Source of the DNA: G965230615 sp965230615
GTDB lineage: Bacteria > Pseudomonadota > Gammaproteobacteria > HTCC5015
Assembly (NCBI GenBank): GCA_965230615.1
Contig: OZ246012.1
Span: forward strand, 930,001 to 994,000
DNA: 64,000 bases
Direction of reading: 5' to 3'
Shown: piece after piece, positions 53,232 to 61,908 of the stretch
Position numbering within the stretch: the first letter of the stretch is position 1
How the letters are laid out: each line of letters opens with the position of its first letter
Made by a program: the position numbers and the translations under genes
The notes under the pieces: model-generated
What the model saw: the letters and a program-made list of their open reading frames with translations, nothing else
What the model was told of the DNA's origin: nothing
Database searches by the model: none

Positions 53232-56171
53232 TTAAACAACAGTACGAGGCTTAAATGTCATTTCTTTAAATGCATTTTTATAAGGAGACTCACCAATTTT
53301 ATCAACATTGCCACGACTTAGCTTAAATCGCGGCCGCTGACTCACCGGATCTAACACACGCCCAGCAAGTGAGTTTGTTGCGCCTTTTGCCGAAGGCAAA
53401 TTAAAATAAGTGAACGCAACACCTTTTTTAACAGCATCAGTCACAATAGCAACCGCTTCAAAGCTCGCTGAATCTAGCTTGATATAGCCGTTTTTCTTCA
53501 TCTCTGTGAACGTCATTGGTTTCACGTCATCCCAGCTTAAACCAATCGCTGACTCTGCACTACGCATGATAGGATCAGCCGCTTCCTGGTCAGGGTCTGC
53601 TGAACGGCTAGGTGCTGAACGACCTCTGTCATTATCCAGTTCATCACTCTCACCAAAACTACCTAGCAGTGGATCTGGCTCTTCAATATGTGCATTGCCA
53701 ACAGATCTAGCGTCAATACCTTTATTAGCTCGATAGTTATCATCAACTAATTGCTCTAATAAATCAGGGCTTTCGATATCCGCATTAGCTTGCAGTGGCA
53801 CAACACCTCTTACCGCTGTATCCTTAGCAGAGTGCGTGTACCCACCAACCTCGACAGGAATCTTATCAGACCATACTTTAACCCGGTCACCACTCTCAAT
53901 GCCTCTGGCTTTAGCATCATCTGGATGAATCTCTAACCAATTATCAGGCCAACGCTGATGCAAGTAAGGTCGGCGCATTTGGTCATCGAAACCAGATTGC
54001 CAAAACTCATTAATGCGACCTGTCGTTACCCATAACTCATTATCTACTGGTTTCATAAATTCCCAGTAATCTTGAAATAACTCCCAAGGCGCTTTTAATA
54101 AGTTAGCTCGACCTGTTCTTGTTTTAAACTTACGCAGCCAAGAAGGATTAACAACAGTCAAACCATAAGGCGTACCTTCTCTCAAGGTACTGTCATGCAA
54201 ACGCTTGGTACCAACGAGGCGGCCATTTTCCCAGCGTACGGGCGCTTGAATACCTTCTGTGCCCAGCTCACGAAGTAGCTCATGCCCTGTTTTCCCTTTT
54301 TTCTTGGCATATTCCACTAGCGCAACATAGCTCGTACGTCTGTTTTTATTATAAAAAGCGGCATCTTCAAACACTTCATTGCTATTTTTCCAGTCAAAGC
54401 CAGAGAAACCCATTCGTTTGGCAAACTTAGCTGCAATTTTCCAGTCAGGTAAAGCCTCACCTGGCGCGTCATTAAACTTAGAATACAAACGAATACGTCT
54501 TTCACCATTCGCACGCGTAAAGTCTTCTTCTCCCCAGGTTGCTGCGGGTAAAACTATATCGGCAAAGCGTGTACCTATCGGAGCAACAGGATAAATATCC
54601 TGGTCGACCATTACCATACCACCTGACTCAATACGCTTTTTGAACGTCTTGATGATATGCTTCTTATTAACTTTTTGCGGTTGATGTGGATTGCCGCGCG
54701 TCAACTTTTCAAACATCTTAATTAGATGCTCTGAAGCTGTCATCGCATGGGTCCATGTTGTTCCTACTACCCACACAAACTTAGCTCGACCATCTTCTAC
54801 CCAGCGGTCTAAATCAATACCTTGCTTACGCCAGCCAGGAAATTTTTCTGGTGCATCATGTTCTGGATACTGACCACCCGGCATCATGCCACGTTGGTGA
54901 CCACCAAAGCGTGATATAACTTGCCCAGGGCGATTACCCGCGCCACAGATAAGACCTAGCGCAGTAAATGATGCTGTATTCAAATAGTTATTCGACCAGT
55001 ACAAGCCTTTCTCAAACCCAAAAGATGTTTTAGGTCTTGTGCCATCTGCCCGCGGCTTTGCTATCCACTCAGCGGCTAAGCGAATCTTTTCTTCAGGAAT
55101 ACCCGTCATTTCAACAACGTAATCCAACTCAGAATATTTATATGATAAAATCCACTCTTTAAAATCGTCAAAACCATCTGCATGAAAAACTTCTTTATCA
55201 CGCTCTACTCGGTTGTTGATCCACTTTTCAACAAACTCTTTATCTTGCCATCCATTTTCTATAATGATTCTTGATAAGCCATAGTGCAATAAAGTATCTG
55301 TACCGGGATTAATCTCCAAATACAAACCACCTTCTTTTTCAGCATAAGCCACACCGGCTGTTTTTCTTGGCAAAACAGAAATAACACGCATGCCACGTTG
55401 TCGAATGCCTTTAAGTATCCATTGGTTATAAATAATTGTTTTTGACTCAAACGGATCTGTACCAGACATAAATAAAACATCTGCTATTGACCAATCTTCG
55501 TAGCTTGCCGAGAAATTATCAATACCTGCATCAGCCATACCTGGTGTATCTGGGCCATGCCCTGTAGGCTGATCATGCACCGCCCAAGCAGGCGTTTTAA
55601 TTTTTCTTAAAGCAAGTTTTGTCAAGGCATGTGTATTCTCCCAATATTGGTAGGAGTACATTTTCATTGCCCAAGCTGATTTCCCATATTTATCGATCAC
55701 ATGCTCCGAGACTTCTGCCATGATATCAATAGCATCATCCCAGCTTACTCTTGTAAGTTCACCATTGATTCTTACCATTGGGTATTTAAGACGATCTTTT
55801 GTTGGCGTATCTGGGTTATAACATTTCTGCGCAATTGTCCCACCCCGAATACTGTGATCACCACCCACGTTAACACTTTCCGCTTCATGATCAGCAATAA
55901 CAACAACGTTATGTGGCTTGCCACCAACGGAAACAACATTATGTTGATTTGGACTTACCCAAATACCACCCTGGATTGGTGTCGGAAAATCGCGCTTAAA
56001 AGCATTCTGTAAGCGGGTCGGCCCACCATCTTCACCAACCGGCCAACGATAAACTTTATAGCCACAGCCTGTAATACAATAGTCACATGCTGTTGTAAAA
56101 ATCTCTGCATCGCTTGGCGGCAAAGGTACGCTATCCTTCGGGACATACTGAATTGTTTTATCCTTTTTCAT
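53232..56171 (-). CDS. Arsenite-oxidase-family molybdopterin oxidoreductase, large subunit with insertion
   Basis: 979 residues, longer than arsenite oxidase AioA (about 825). Molybdopterin enzyme of the DMSO-reductase superfamily, probably periplasmic by co-export with the TAT Rieske partner. The [3Fe-4S] motif CDYCITGC has Cys 29, 32 and 36, and Ser 107 sits 71 residues later, as in AioA (not the fourth Cys of most relatives). From memory of AioA, the Arg and His of RFGGHQ are kept, but the Glu of the HNRPAYNSE site is replaced (HDQPTGHGPDTP), so arsenite is doubtful. Around residues 793-875 an insertion (ADIESPDLLEQ, EEPDPLLGSFGE, QEAADPIM) interrupts the C-terminal domain before LDSASFEAVAIVTD. 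Substrate unknown. Confidence 0.9.
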   Translation of the reverse strand: MKKDKTIQYVPKDSVPLPPSDAEIFTTACDYCITGCGYKVYRWPVGEDGGPTRLQNAFKRDFPTPIQGGIWVSPNQHNVVSVGGKPHNVVVIADHEAESVNVGGDHSIRGGTIAQKCYNPDTPTKDRLKYPMVRINGELTRVSWDDAIDIMAEVSEHVIDKYGKSAWAMKMYSYQYWENTHALTKLALRKIKTPAWAVHDQPTGHGPDTPGMADAGIDNFSASYEDWSIADVLFMSGTDPFESKTIIYNQWILKGIRQRGMRVISVLPRKTAGVAYAEKEGGLYLEINPGTDTLLHYGLSRIIIENGWQDKEFVEKWINNRVERDKEVFHADGFDDFKEWILSYKYSELDYVVEMTGIPEEKIRLAAEWIAKPRADGTRPKTSFGFEKGLYWSNNYLNTASFTALGLICGAGNRPGQVISRFGGHQRGMMPGGQYPEHDAPEKFPGWRKQGIDLDRWVEDGRAKFVWVVGTTWTHAMTASEHLIKMFEKLTRGNPHQPQKVNKKHIIKTFKKRIESGGMVMVDQDIYPVAPIGTRFADIVLPAATWGEEDFTRANGERRIRLYSKFNDAPGEALPDWKIAAKFAKRMGFSGFDWKNSNEVFEDAAFYNKNRRTSYVALVEYAKKKGKTGHELLRELGTEGIQAPVRWENGRLVGTKRLHDSTLREGTPYGLTVVNPSWLRKFKTRTGRANLLKAPWELFQDYWEFMKPVDNELWVTTGRINEFWQSGFDDQMRRPYLHQRWPDNWLEIHPDDAKARGIESGDRVKVWSDKIPVEVGGYTHSAKDTAVRGVVPLQANADIESPDLLEQLVDDNYRANKGIDARSVGNAHIEEPDPLLGSFGESDELDNDRGRSAPSRSADPDQEAADPIMRSAESAIGLSWDDVKPMTFTEMKKNGYIKLDSASFEAVAIVTDAVKKGVAFTYFNLPSAKGATNSLAGRVLDPVSQRPRFKLSRGNVDKIGESPYKNAFKEMTFKPRTVV

Positions 56172-56178
56172 TGCTCAC

Positions 56179-56721
56179 TCACATCCAAGAGGCGTTTAAA
56201 TTATTGTCGAATCCATAGATCAACCCAAGCACACCGACAGCATAGATAGCATTACCTTCAATTTCTAACATCACCTGAGGTAAAGCTTGTGTTGAATGAC
56301 CTGAAATCACCATACCGTGTCTTGTCAAGTCAAATGTTGATAAGTGCAAAGGGCAAGGGCCAGCAACTTTATACTCTTTATCATATACACCCATTAAAGG
56401 CCCTCCCATGTGAGGACAAAAGCTACTGAATGCAACAATATCTTTATCACTACCTACACCGCCACCGGCCTCTTCATCTAGCTTTACGATAAAGCTATTA
56501 CACTGAATTTCATCAAATGGATAACGAAATACAGTCGGCTTATCTTTTGATAATGCGCTTAACGACATAATGCGCTTGCGAGGGTATTCTTTTGTTTTTG
56601 CGAATACCTTTCCACCCAAACCAGGTACTGAATTGAGCAATACAACCGACCCACCAGCAAACAAGAACTCTCTTCTTGTGATGCAAGGCCGTTCTTCATC
56701 CTTACGTGATTTCGTTTCCAT
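56179..56721 (-). CDS. TAT-exported Rieske [2Fe-2S] subunit
   Basis: 180 residues. TAT signal TRREFLFAGG (twin Arg at about 16-17), then a Rieske domain with CPHMG and CPLHLSTFD as cluster ligands (about 104-127). Arsenite oxidase AioB and related small subunits have this layout. It is eight bases before the catalytic gene and likely carries it across the membrane. The start at 56721 is chosen over a TTG nine bases upstream. Confidence 0.9.
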   Translation of the reverse strand: METKSRKDEERPCITRREFLFAGGSVVLLNSVPGLGGKVFAKTKEYPRKRIMSLSALSKDKPTVFRYPFDEIQCNSFIVKLDEEAGGGVGSDKDIVAFSSFCPHMGGPLMGVYDKEYKVAGPCPLHLSTFDLTRHGMVISGHSTQALPQVMLEIEGNAIYAVGVLGLIYGFDNNLNASWM

Positions 56722-56754
56722 AGTCACCAAAAGTCTTTAATTAGTTTTCAAAGT

Positions 56755-57051
56755 TTACAAACTCGAGAAAAAGCTTGCCAAATCATCAATTTCTTTATCG
56801 GTTAGATTTTTTGCCATCGGCGTCATGATGGCGTTATCGCGAGAGCCACTACGAAAAGCCTTCAGCTGGCTCGCAATATAGGGTGCATTTTGCCCTGCAA
56901 GATTGGGATATTCTTTAATATCAGCAACACCATTTACCCCATGACAACCTGCACAGACTAACGACTTCTTTTTACCCTCACCAACATCCCCTAAAGCATA
57001 AGCTGAAGGGGCTAAGCCAAGCATTAAAACAAGACTAATAATAACTTTCAT
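56755..57051 (-). CDS. Small soluble cytochrome c of the molybdoenzyme operon
   Basis: 98 residues with a Sec signal peptide (cleavage near SAYA). The heme motif CAGCH is at about 33-37, with MTPMAKNL supplying the likely Met ligand. It resembles cytochrome c553/c554-type carriers. The start at 57051 has AAGGAGG before it. First gene of the operon; it may accept electrons from, or donate them to, the Rieske subunit. Confidence 0.93.
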   Translation of the reverse strand: MKVIISLVLMLGLAPSAYALGDVGEGKKKSLVCAGCHGVNGVADIKEYPNLAGQNAPYIASQLKAFRSGSRDNAIMTPMAKNLTDKEIDDLASFFSSL

Positions 57052-58046
57052 AAGTCCTCCTTGATAACAGCCCGCACCCACACGCGAGCACCGTTAATGA
57101 CTATAATTACTCTTTCAAAAAATAATTTGATTTCACAATTACATGAACAACTTTTATCGTAAATTTATTTACGCCCAAATATTCACGAAATTATATTCAC
57201 AAAATACAACATAACAAGCATTCAAATATTATTTTTAATAATCATTCAAAACAAACAAAAAATCAGAGTATCTTCACTTATCAACAAACAACATCATTTA
57301 CACTTCTTTACAACACGCTAAATAACACTCATTCAATAAAACGTTTATCAAACACTTTAACCCAAGTTATAAATCACCTAACTCGAACAAAACTTGCTTT
57401 ACTTTATAAGTTACCCGTAACGTTTAAAAAATGTATTGTTAATAACTGCATGGCGTCTTTACATGTTACTCATTATCTCTTTGTTTTATTCGCTAAACAC
57501 ACCGTCCGTGTGGACAACCCGATAAGTAAATTTATTATTTTTTATAATAACGATCACTAAAAAATCTATCGAATAATACCGCGCTTAAAAACAGCATAGA
57601 TATCATGCTGTAGTTCTCAAGTCACAACGATCCTCGAAACTAATCTTTGAAATAACCCTACAACCATCAATCGCAACCCAAGGCAAACCATAAAGTTTTT
57701 TAGCCATCAAACATTTGACGATTGGCATTAGTGAATGATTGCATACATGGCATTTCGACCGGCAAGTATTTACCCTTACTAAAACAGATTGTTTTAACGA
57801 AACTGCAGTACAACTTGACTTGTGATACACTTTGCAACCTAAATAAATAGCAGCAAGCATAGCGGCTTTAATTAATAAGGCCCTTTAAAATCAATAAGCT
57901 AGCTCTATACAAGTTGTTTATTTTGCAACACGATTATTTAATGTTTTTCGCGCATAGCTGACCCGATGGGCTAATACTCATCAGGCAACCTTGCCTTTAT
58001 ATTTGTACAATATTTAACCAGATTATCACTTAAATAGGAGGCCAGC
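57052..58046. other. Long divergent intergenic region with an AT-rich core
   Basis: About 1 kb between the molybdoenzyme operon (-) and the LsrF-like gene (+). It is strongly AT-rich. One small frame on the minus strand (57603-57860, 85 codons) has several Cys (CRSKCHVC) but lacks a family match and a clear ribosome site. A CACAC/GTGTG inverted repeat lies near 57498. The AGGAGG site for the LsrF-like gene is at 58034-58040. No clear operator was recognised. Confidence 0.5.
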
Positions 58047-58931
58047 ATGGCTGATTTAGACAACGTTAAAGAAGCCAAACAATTTCATGCAGATGTCCCA
58101 CAAGATAACCAAGGCTTTTTCTTAAAAGGCTCTAACAACCTTGATTGGGGAATGAAAAATCGTCTGGCCCGTATTTTTAACCCTCAATCCGGTCGCACTG
58201 TTATGTTGGCTTTTGATCATGGCTATTTCCAGGGACCAACAACCGGACTGGAGAGAATCGATTTAAATATTGTGCCGCTGATCGATTATGCCGATACGCT
58301 TATGTTGACACGTGGCATACTGCGCAGTGTTATTCCACCTGCGGCAAATAATGCTGTTTGTGTACGTGCGTCTGGTGGCCCGAGTGTATTAAAAGAGTTA
58401 TCAGACGAACAAATTGCCATCGATATCGATGATGCAGTTCGCATGAACGCTTGCGCAATGGCCGTGCAAGTATTCGTTGGGGGCGAGCATGAAACACAAT
58501 CAATTCATAATATGACTCGCCTAGTGGATATGGGGTTAAAAGCAGGTATCGCCACGTTAGCCGTCACAGCGGTTGGTCGCGAACTGGTAAGGGATGCAAA
58601 GTACTTAGGTTTAGCCACTCGAATTTGTGCTGAGCTAGGCGCACAGTTTGTTAAAACTTACTACTGTAATGAGGGCTTTGAAAAAGTCACTGCAGGCTGC
58701 CCTGTACCTATCGTTATCGCAGGCGGCAAGAAATTACCAGAACTCGATGCTTTAAAGATGGCCTATCAAGCAGTTAATGAAGGTGCGGCAGGTGTTGATA
58801 TGGGACGCAACATTTTTCAATCAGACTCCCCTATAGGCATGATTAAAGCTGTGCGTGCTGTGGTGCATGATAATCAGTCACCGGAAAAAGCTTATGATCT
58901 CTACAATACAATAAAACACGAATCAGCTTAA
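58047..58931 (+). CDS. LsrF-like class I aldolase/thiolase family protein
   Basis: 294 residues, closely similar throughout to E. coli LsrF (AFDHGYFQGPTTGLERID, GVDMGRNIFQSD). The catalytic Lys 203 of LsrF is conserved at the same number here (VKTYY). LsrF breaks down phosphorylated autoinducer-2 products, transferring an acetyl group to CoA. But no LsrB, LsrACD, LsrG, LsrR or LsrK is near; the next gene is a LyxK-like kinase. It may act on another short phosphosugar. Good AGGAGG ribosome site. Cytoplasmic. Confidence 0.88.
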   Translation: MADLDNVKEAKQFHADVPQDNQGFFLKGSNNLDWGMKNRLARIFNPQSGRTVMLAFDHGYFQGPTTGLERIDLNIVPLIDYADTLMLTRGILRSVIPPAANNAVCVRASGGPSVLKELSDEQIAIDIDDAVRMNACAMAVQVFVGGEHETQSIHNMTRLVDMGLKAGIATLAVTAVGRELVRDAKYLGLATRICAELGAQFVKTYYCNEGFEKVTAGCPVPIVIAGGKKLPELDALKMAYQAVNEGAAGVDMGRNIFQSDSPIGMIKAVRAVVHDNQSPEKAYDLYNTIKHESA

Positions 58932-59013
58932 GCGATAACGACAATATACAACCCTAGTGTTAGCATCCATACATATACGCTAACACTAGGCCTGAATAGA
59001 GAGAGTCATACGA

Positions 59014-60528
59014 ATGAGCAAATATTTGTTAGGACTGGATAACGGTAACACCGTATCAAAAGTAGCCATCTTTGATCTAAATGGAAAAGAGATTGAAGTG
59101 GCCAGTTGTAACATGCCAACCGAATACCCTCAAGATGGCTGGACCGAACGCAGTATGCACGGTCTTTGGCAAGGTGCAAGCCAAGCCATTCAAGAGGTAC
59201 TGAATAAATCTGGCATTAGTGCAAGTGATATTATCGCTATCGGCTGTTCAGGGCATGGTAATGGCATCTATTTACTCGATAAGAATGGCGCGCCATTAAG
59301 AGCAGGTATCCAGTCTCTCGATTCTAGAGGCAGCAGCATTGCTGAAAAGTGGTTAGCCGATGGATTGCATGCTCAGATTCACCCTTATACCCTGCAAGCT
59401 ATTTGGGCAGCACAGCCGAGTGTTTTGTTAGCGTGGTTAAAGGCCAACGAACCTGACAACTACAATAATGTTAGCGCTGTTCTGATGTGCAAAGACTATA
59501 TTAACTACTGTCTTACTGGCGAAATATGCAGTGACTACACGGATATGAGTGGCACTAGCCTACTCGATGTACAACAAAAGACTTATTCAGAAGAGCTATT
59601 GGCACTCTATGGCATTAAAGAAATTTACTCGGCTTTACCACGATTAGTAAAAAGCCATGAAGTCATTGGCCAGGTCACAGCAGCAGCTGCAAGCGCTACA
59701 GGTTTGCAAGCAGGGATACCTGTTGTGGGTGGTTTATTTGATGTTGATGCGAGTGCGATTGGTGCTGGTATCAACAAACCAGGCCAAGCTTGTATTATTG
59801 CGGGTACCTGGAGTATTAATGAGGTCGTTACATCGAAGCCTATTATCGATGACAAATTATTTATGACATCGATATTTGCTGATGGTGATAGTTTCTTAAC
59901 ATTAGAAGCCAGCGCTACCTCGGCAACTAATCTAGAATGGTTTGTACAGCAGTTCTGCGATGAGGAACGTCGTGTTGCCCAAGCAAATGGTCAATCTGTT
60001 TATGATGTCTGTAGCGATAAGGTAGCAAGCATTGCACCACAAGATAGTAATATTATCTTCCACCCTTTCTTATATGGCTCAAATGTACAAGCAAATGCTC
60101 GCGCAGGTTTTTATGGTGTTGCAGGTTGGCACAGTAAAGCGCATTTGCTACGCGCCCTCTTTGAGGGTGTGGTCTTTAGTCATTTAAATCATATTGAAAA
60201 GTTACGCGAAAGTGGCGCCGACTTCTCTGTGGCTCGCCTAACGGGCGGAGGTGCACGCAGCGAAACCTGGTCACAAATTTTTGCTGACACTCTACAAACG
60301 CCTATTGAAATTCCTGACGGCATCGAGAACGGTGCTCGTGGCGCAGCGATTGCAGCAGGTATTGGCGCAGGTGTTTATGATAGTTATCAACAAGCCAGCG
60401 ACAATGCTGTTCAACTCTTGCGTCGCCATGAGCCTGATGCAAACAATACAGAAATATATTTAGCCCGTTATGAGGAATATAAAAAGCTTATCGCAGCAAT
60501 GCAGGAACCCTGGAATAGAATGGCATAG
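59014..60528 (+). CDS. FGGY carbohydrate kinase, LyxK-like
   Basis: 504 residues. ATP-dependent sugar or polyol kinase. N-terminal phosphate motif LGLDNGNTVSKVAIFD; C-terminal motifs HPFLYGSNVQANARAGFYGV and GVVFSHLNHIEKLRE match L-xylulose kinase LyxK more than LsrK; the GGGARSETWSQI motif is the usual FGGY nucleotide site. It follows the LsrF-like gene by 82 bp in a probable operon, so kinase then aldolase chemistry is suggested. Candidates: L-xylulose, erythritol-like polyols or related sugars. Substrate not determined. Confidence 0.88.
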   Translation: MSKYLLGLDNGNTVSKVAIFDLNGKEIEVASCNMPTEYPQDGWTERSMHGLWQGASQAIQEVLNKSGISASDIIAIGCSGHGNGIYLLDKNGAPLRAGIQSLDSRGSSIAEKWLADGLHAQIHPYTLQAIWAAQPSVLLAWLKANEPDNYNNVSAVLMCKDYINYCLTGEICSDYTDMSGTSLLDVQQKTYSEELLALYGIKEIYSALPRLVKSHEVIGQVTAAAASATGLQAGIPVVGGLFDVDASAIGAGINKPGQACIIAGTWSINEVVTSKPIIDDKLFMTSIFADGDSFLTLEASATSATNLEWFVQQFCDEERRVAQANGQSVYDVCSDKVASIAPQDSNIIFHPFLYGSNVQANARAGFYGVAGWHSKAHLLRALFEGVVFSHLNHIEKLRESGADFSVARLTGGGARSETWSQIFADTLQTPIEIPDGIENGARGAAIAAGIGAGVYDSYQQASDNAVQLLRRHEPDANNTEIYLARYEEYKKLIAAMQEPWNRMA

Positions 60529-60552
60529 CCAGATAGAGAGATACAAAAGCGA

Positions 60553-61698
60553 TTAGTTACTAAAACCGATCGCTGAATATAAGCCCTGCGTGCCGTGCCT
60601 ATAACGGCTTTCGTTCATTTTGTTACGCCAGCGCTGACTGATACTATCACTGAGCTGTATTCGCGTATCCCCCCAGCCTCGTCCAGTCCACATGGGCTGA
60701 GAATCCCAGTCGGCATTAATGTATGACAGTGCTTTGATCACATCTGGGTTTTCCTCAATATGCCTAAATAAGGGCGCAAACCAGATGTTCCACTGCGCGT
60801 CCGGGTCGATTAAGTCGAGGAAAGAACCACGAGGGGCTGCTTCAGCAATAAAAATAGGCTTGTTATGTGCTCTGGCAAATCTCAATGCAGGGGCATTACT
60901 ATCAAGCCCCCCACCGAAGTAGGAGTACCCCACCCAGTCCACATAGTCATCACCGGGATAATAACTATCCCAGGTTGTTACCGGCACAAACATCGTTGAT
61001 GAGGCCATAACGGTAGCATAGTTTGTTACTCCGGCAGTGCGCAGATTATCAACTATTCGTTGAAAAGCTTGCCGATAATTATCAGCATCATAACCATTCC
61101 AAGGACCATCAAATTCATAGCCGATGCGAATTAAAAAAGGCACATGCGAATATGTCATTAAGAATGTGGCTAACTCATCGCTAAGATGATCATAGCTACC
61201 ATCCGCTACACGATCCTCAGAGTTGAATTCCATAGAAATCGAAATATGCATAATGGTATCAAGCAACTGACTTGAGTTGAGGTAGCAGACCATACACATA
61301 CGCCCTGCCCCCCAGGTTGTATTGGTATTTAAGCCATCAACCGTGCCCACATCAAAAGAAAAGCCAAAGGCATTCGTTGCTCCCTCAGCGAAATACACAT
61401 AATGTGTGATGCCAGCAGGCACACCTAGGTGTTCAACATAACCATCATTAAATACCTGCATACCACCAAGCGCTATATCGTCGTTCGCGCCAACAGAGCC
61501 ATTATCTTGCCCAACAAAGACCAAGACCTGACCATGTGCTGGCTCAAACTTTGCCGTAGCGGCAGTTCTCGTAGCATCACCACTGGCGTCGCCAGCGCCT
61601 GTAGAAGACTCGTTATCATCACTCGAAGAAGACGAGCAAGCGAAAATAAATATGCAACTTGTTAAAAGAAAAACTGATTTAAGCCACTGTGCTTGCAT
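60553..61698 (-). CDS. Lipoprotein glycoside hydrolase, GH26-like
   Basis: 381 residues from the ATG at 61698. Lipoprotein signal (IFACSSS), a Ser/Gly/Asp linker, then a (beta/alpha)8-like domain. The two catalytic carboxylates expected for GH26-type enzymes appear in RIGYEFDGPWN (about residue 190) and FIAEAAPRG (about 290). The family cleaves beta-mannans or beta-1,3/1,4-glucans; the substrate is unknown. Convergent with the kinase gene (24-bp gap). The C-terminus contains WDSQPMWTGRGWGD, common in these enzymes. Confidence 0.75.
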   Translation of the reverse strand: MQAQWLKSVFLLTSCIFIFACSSSSSDDNESSTGAGDASGDATRTAATAKFEPAHGQVLVFVGQDNGSVGANDDIALGGMQVFNDGYVEHLGVPAGITHYVYFAEGATNAFGFSFDVGTVDGLNTNTTWGAGRMCMVCYLNSSQLLDTIMHISISMEFNSEDRVADGSYDHLSDELATFLMTYSHVPFLIRIGYEFDGPWNGYDADNYRQAFQRIVDNLRTAGVTNYATVMASSTMFVPVTTWDSYYPGDDYVDWVGYSYFGGGLDSNAPALRFARAHNKPIFIAEAAPRGSFLDLIDPDAQWNIWFAPLFRHIEENPDVIKALSYINADWDSQPMWTGRGWGDTRIQLSDSISQRWRNKMNESRYRHGTQGLYSAIGFSN

Positions 61699-61908
61699 GG
61701 TAATAAGCTCGGTTGCCACTAGTTATGATGGCATTAACTTTGGCCTAATTCATGACAAAAAGCAAAAAAAAGTAGCCACATATTAAAAAAAGCGATTTTA
61801 TACGACCGTTATTCTTAAGTTTGTACTTTTTCTGAGGTGTTTAAATTTATATCCAGGTATGTTTTTAAAATAATTGCACGTCTGAACAAACCCTATAGTA
61901 TTGTTTAC

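Noticed and set aside
53232..57051. Iodate reductase (Idr) operon
   Set aside because: The two cytochrome c peroxidase-type genes expected in that operon are absent; only an AioA-like subunit, a Rieske protein and one small cytochrome are seen.
57603..57860. 85-codon minus-strand frame with several Cys (CRSKCHVC)
   Set aside because: No clear ribosome site, no family match and it lies in AT-rich intergenic DNA; treated as non-coding with a note.
59014..60528. LsrK (autoinducer-2 kinase)
   Set aside because: Motifs and C-terminus match LyxK better, and other lsr genes are missing.
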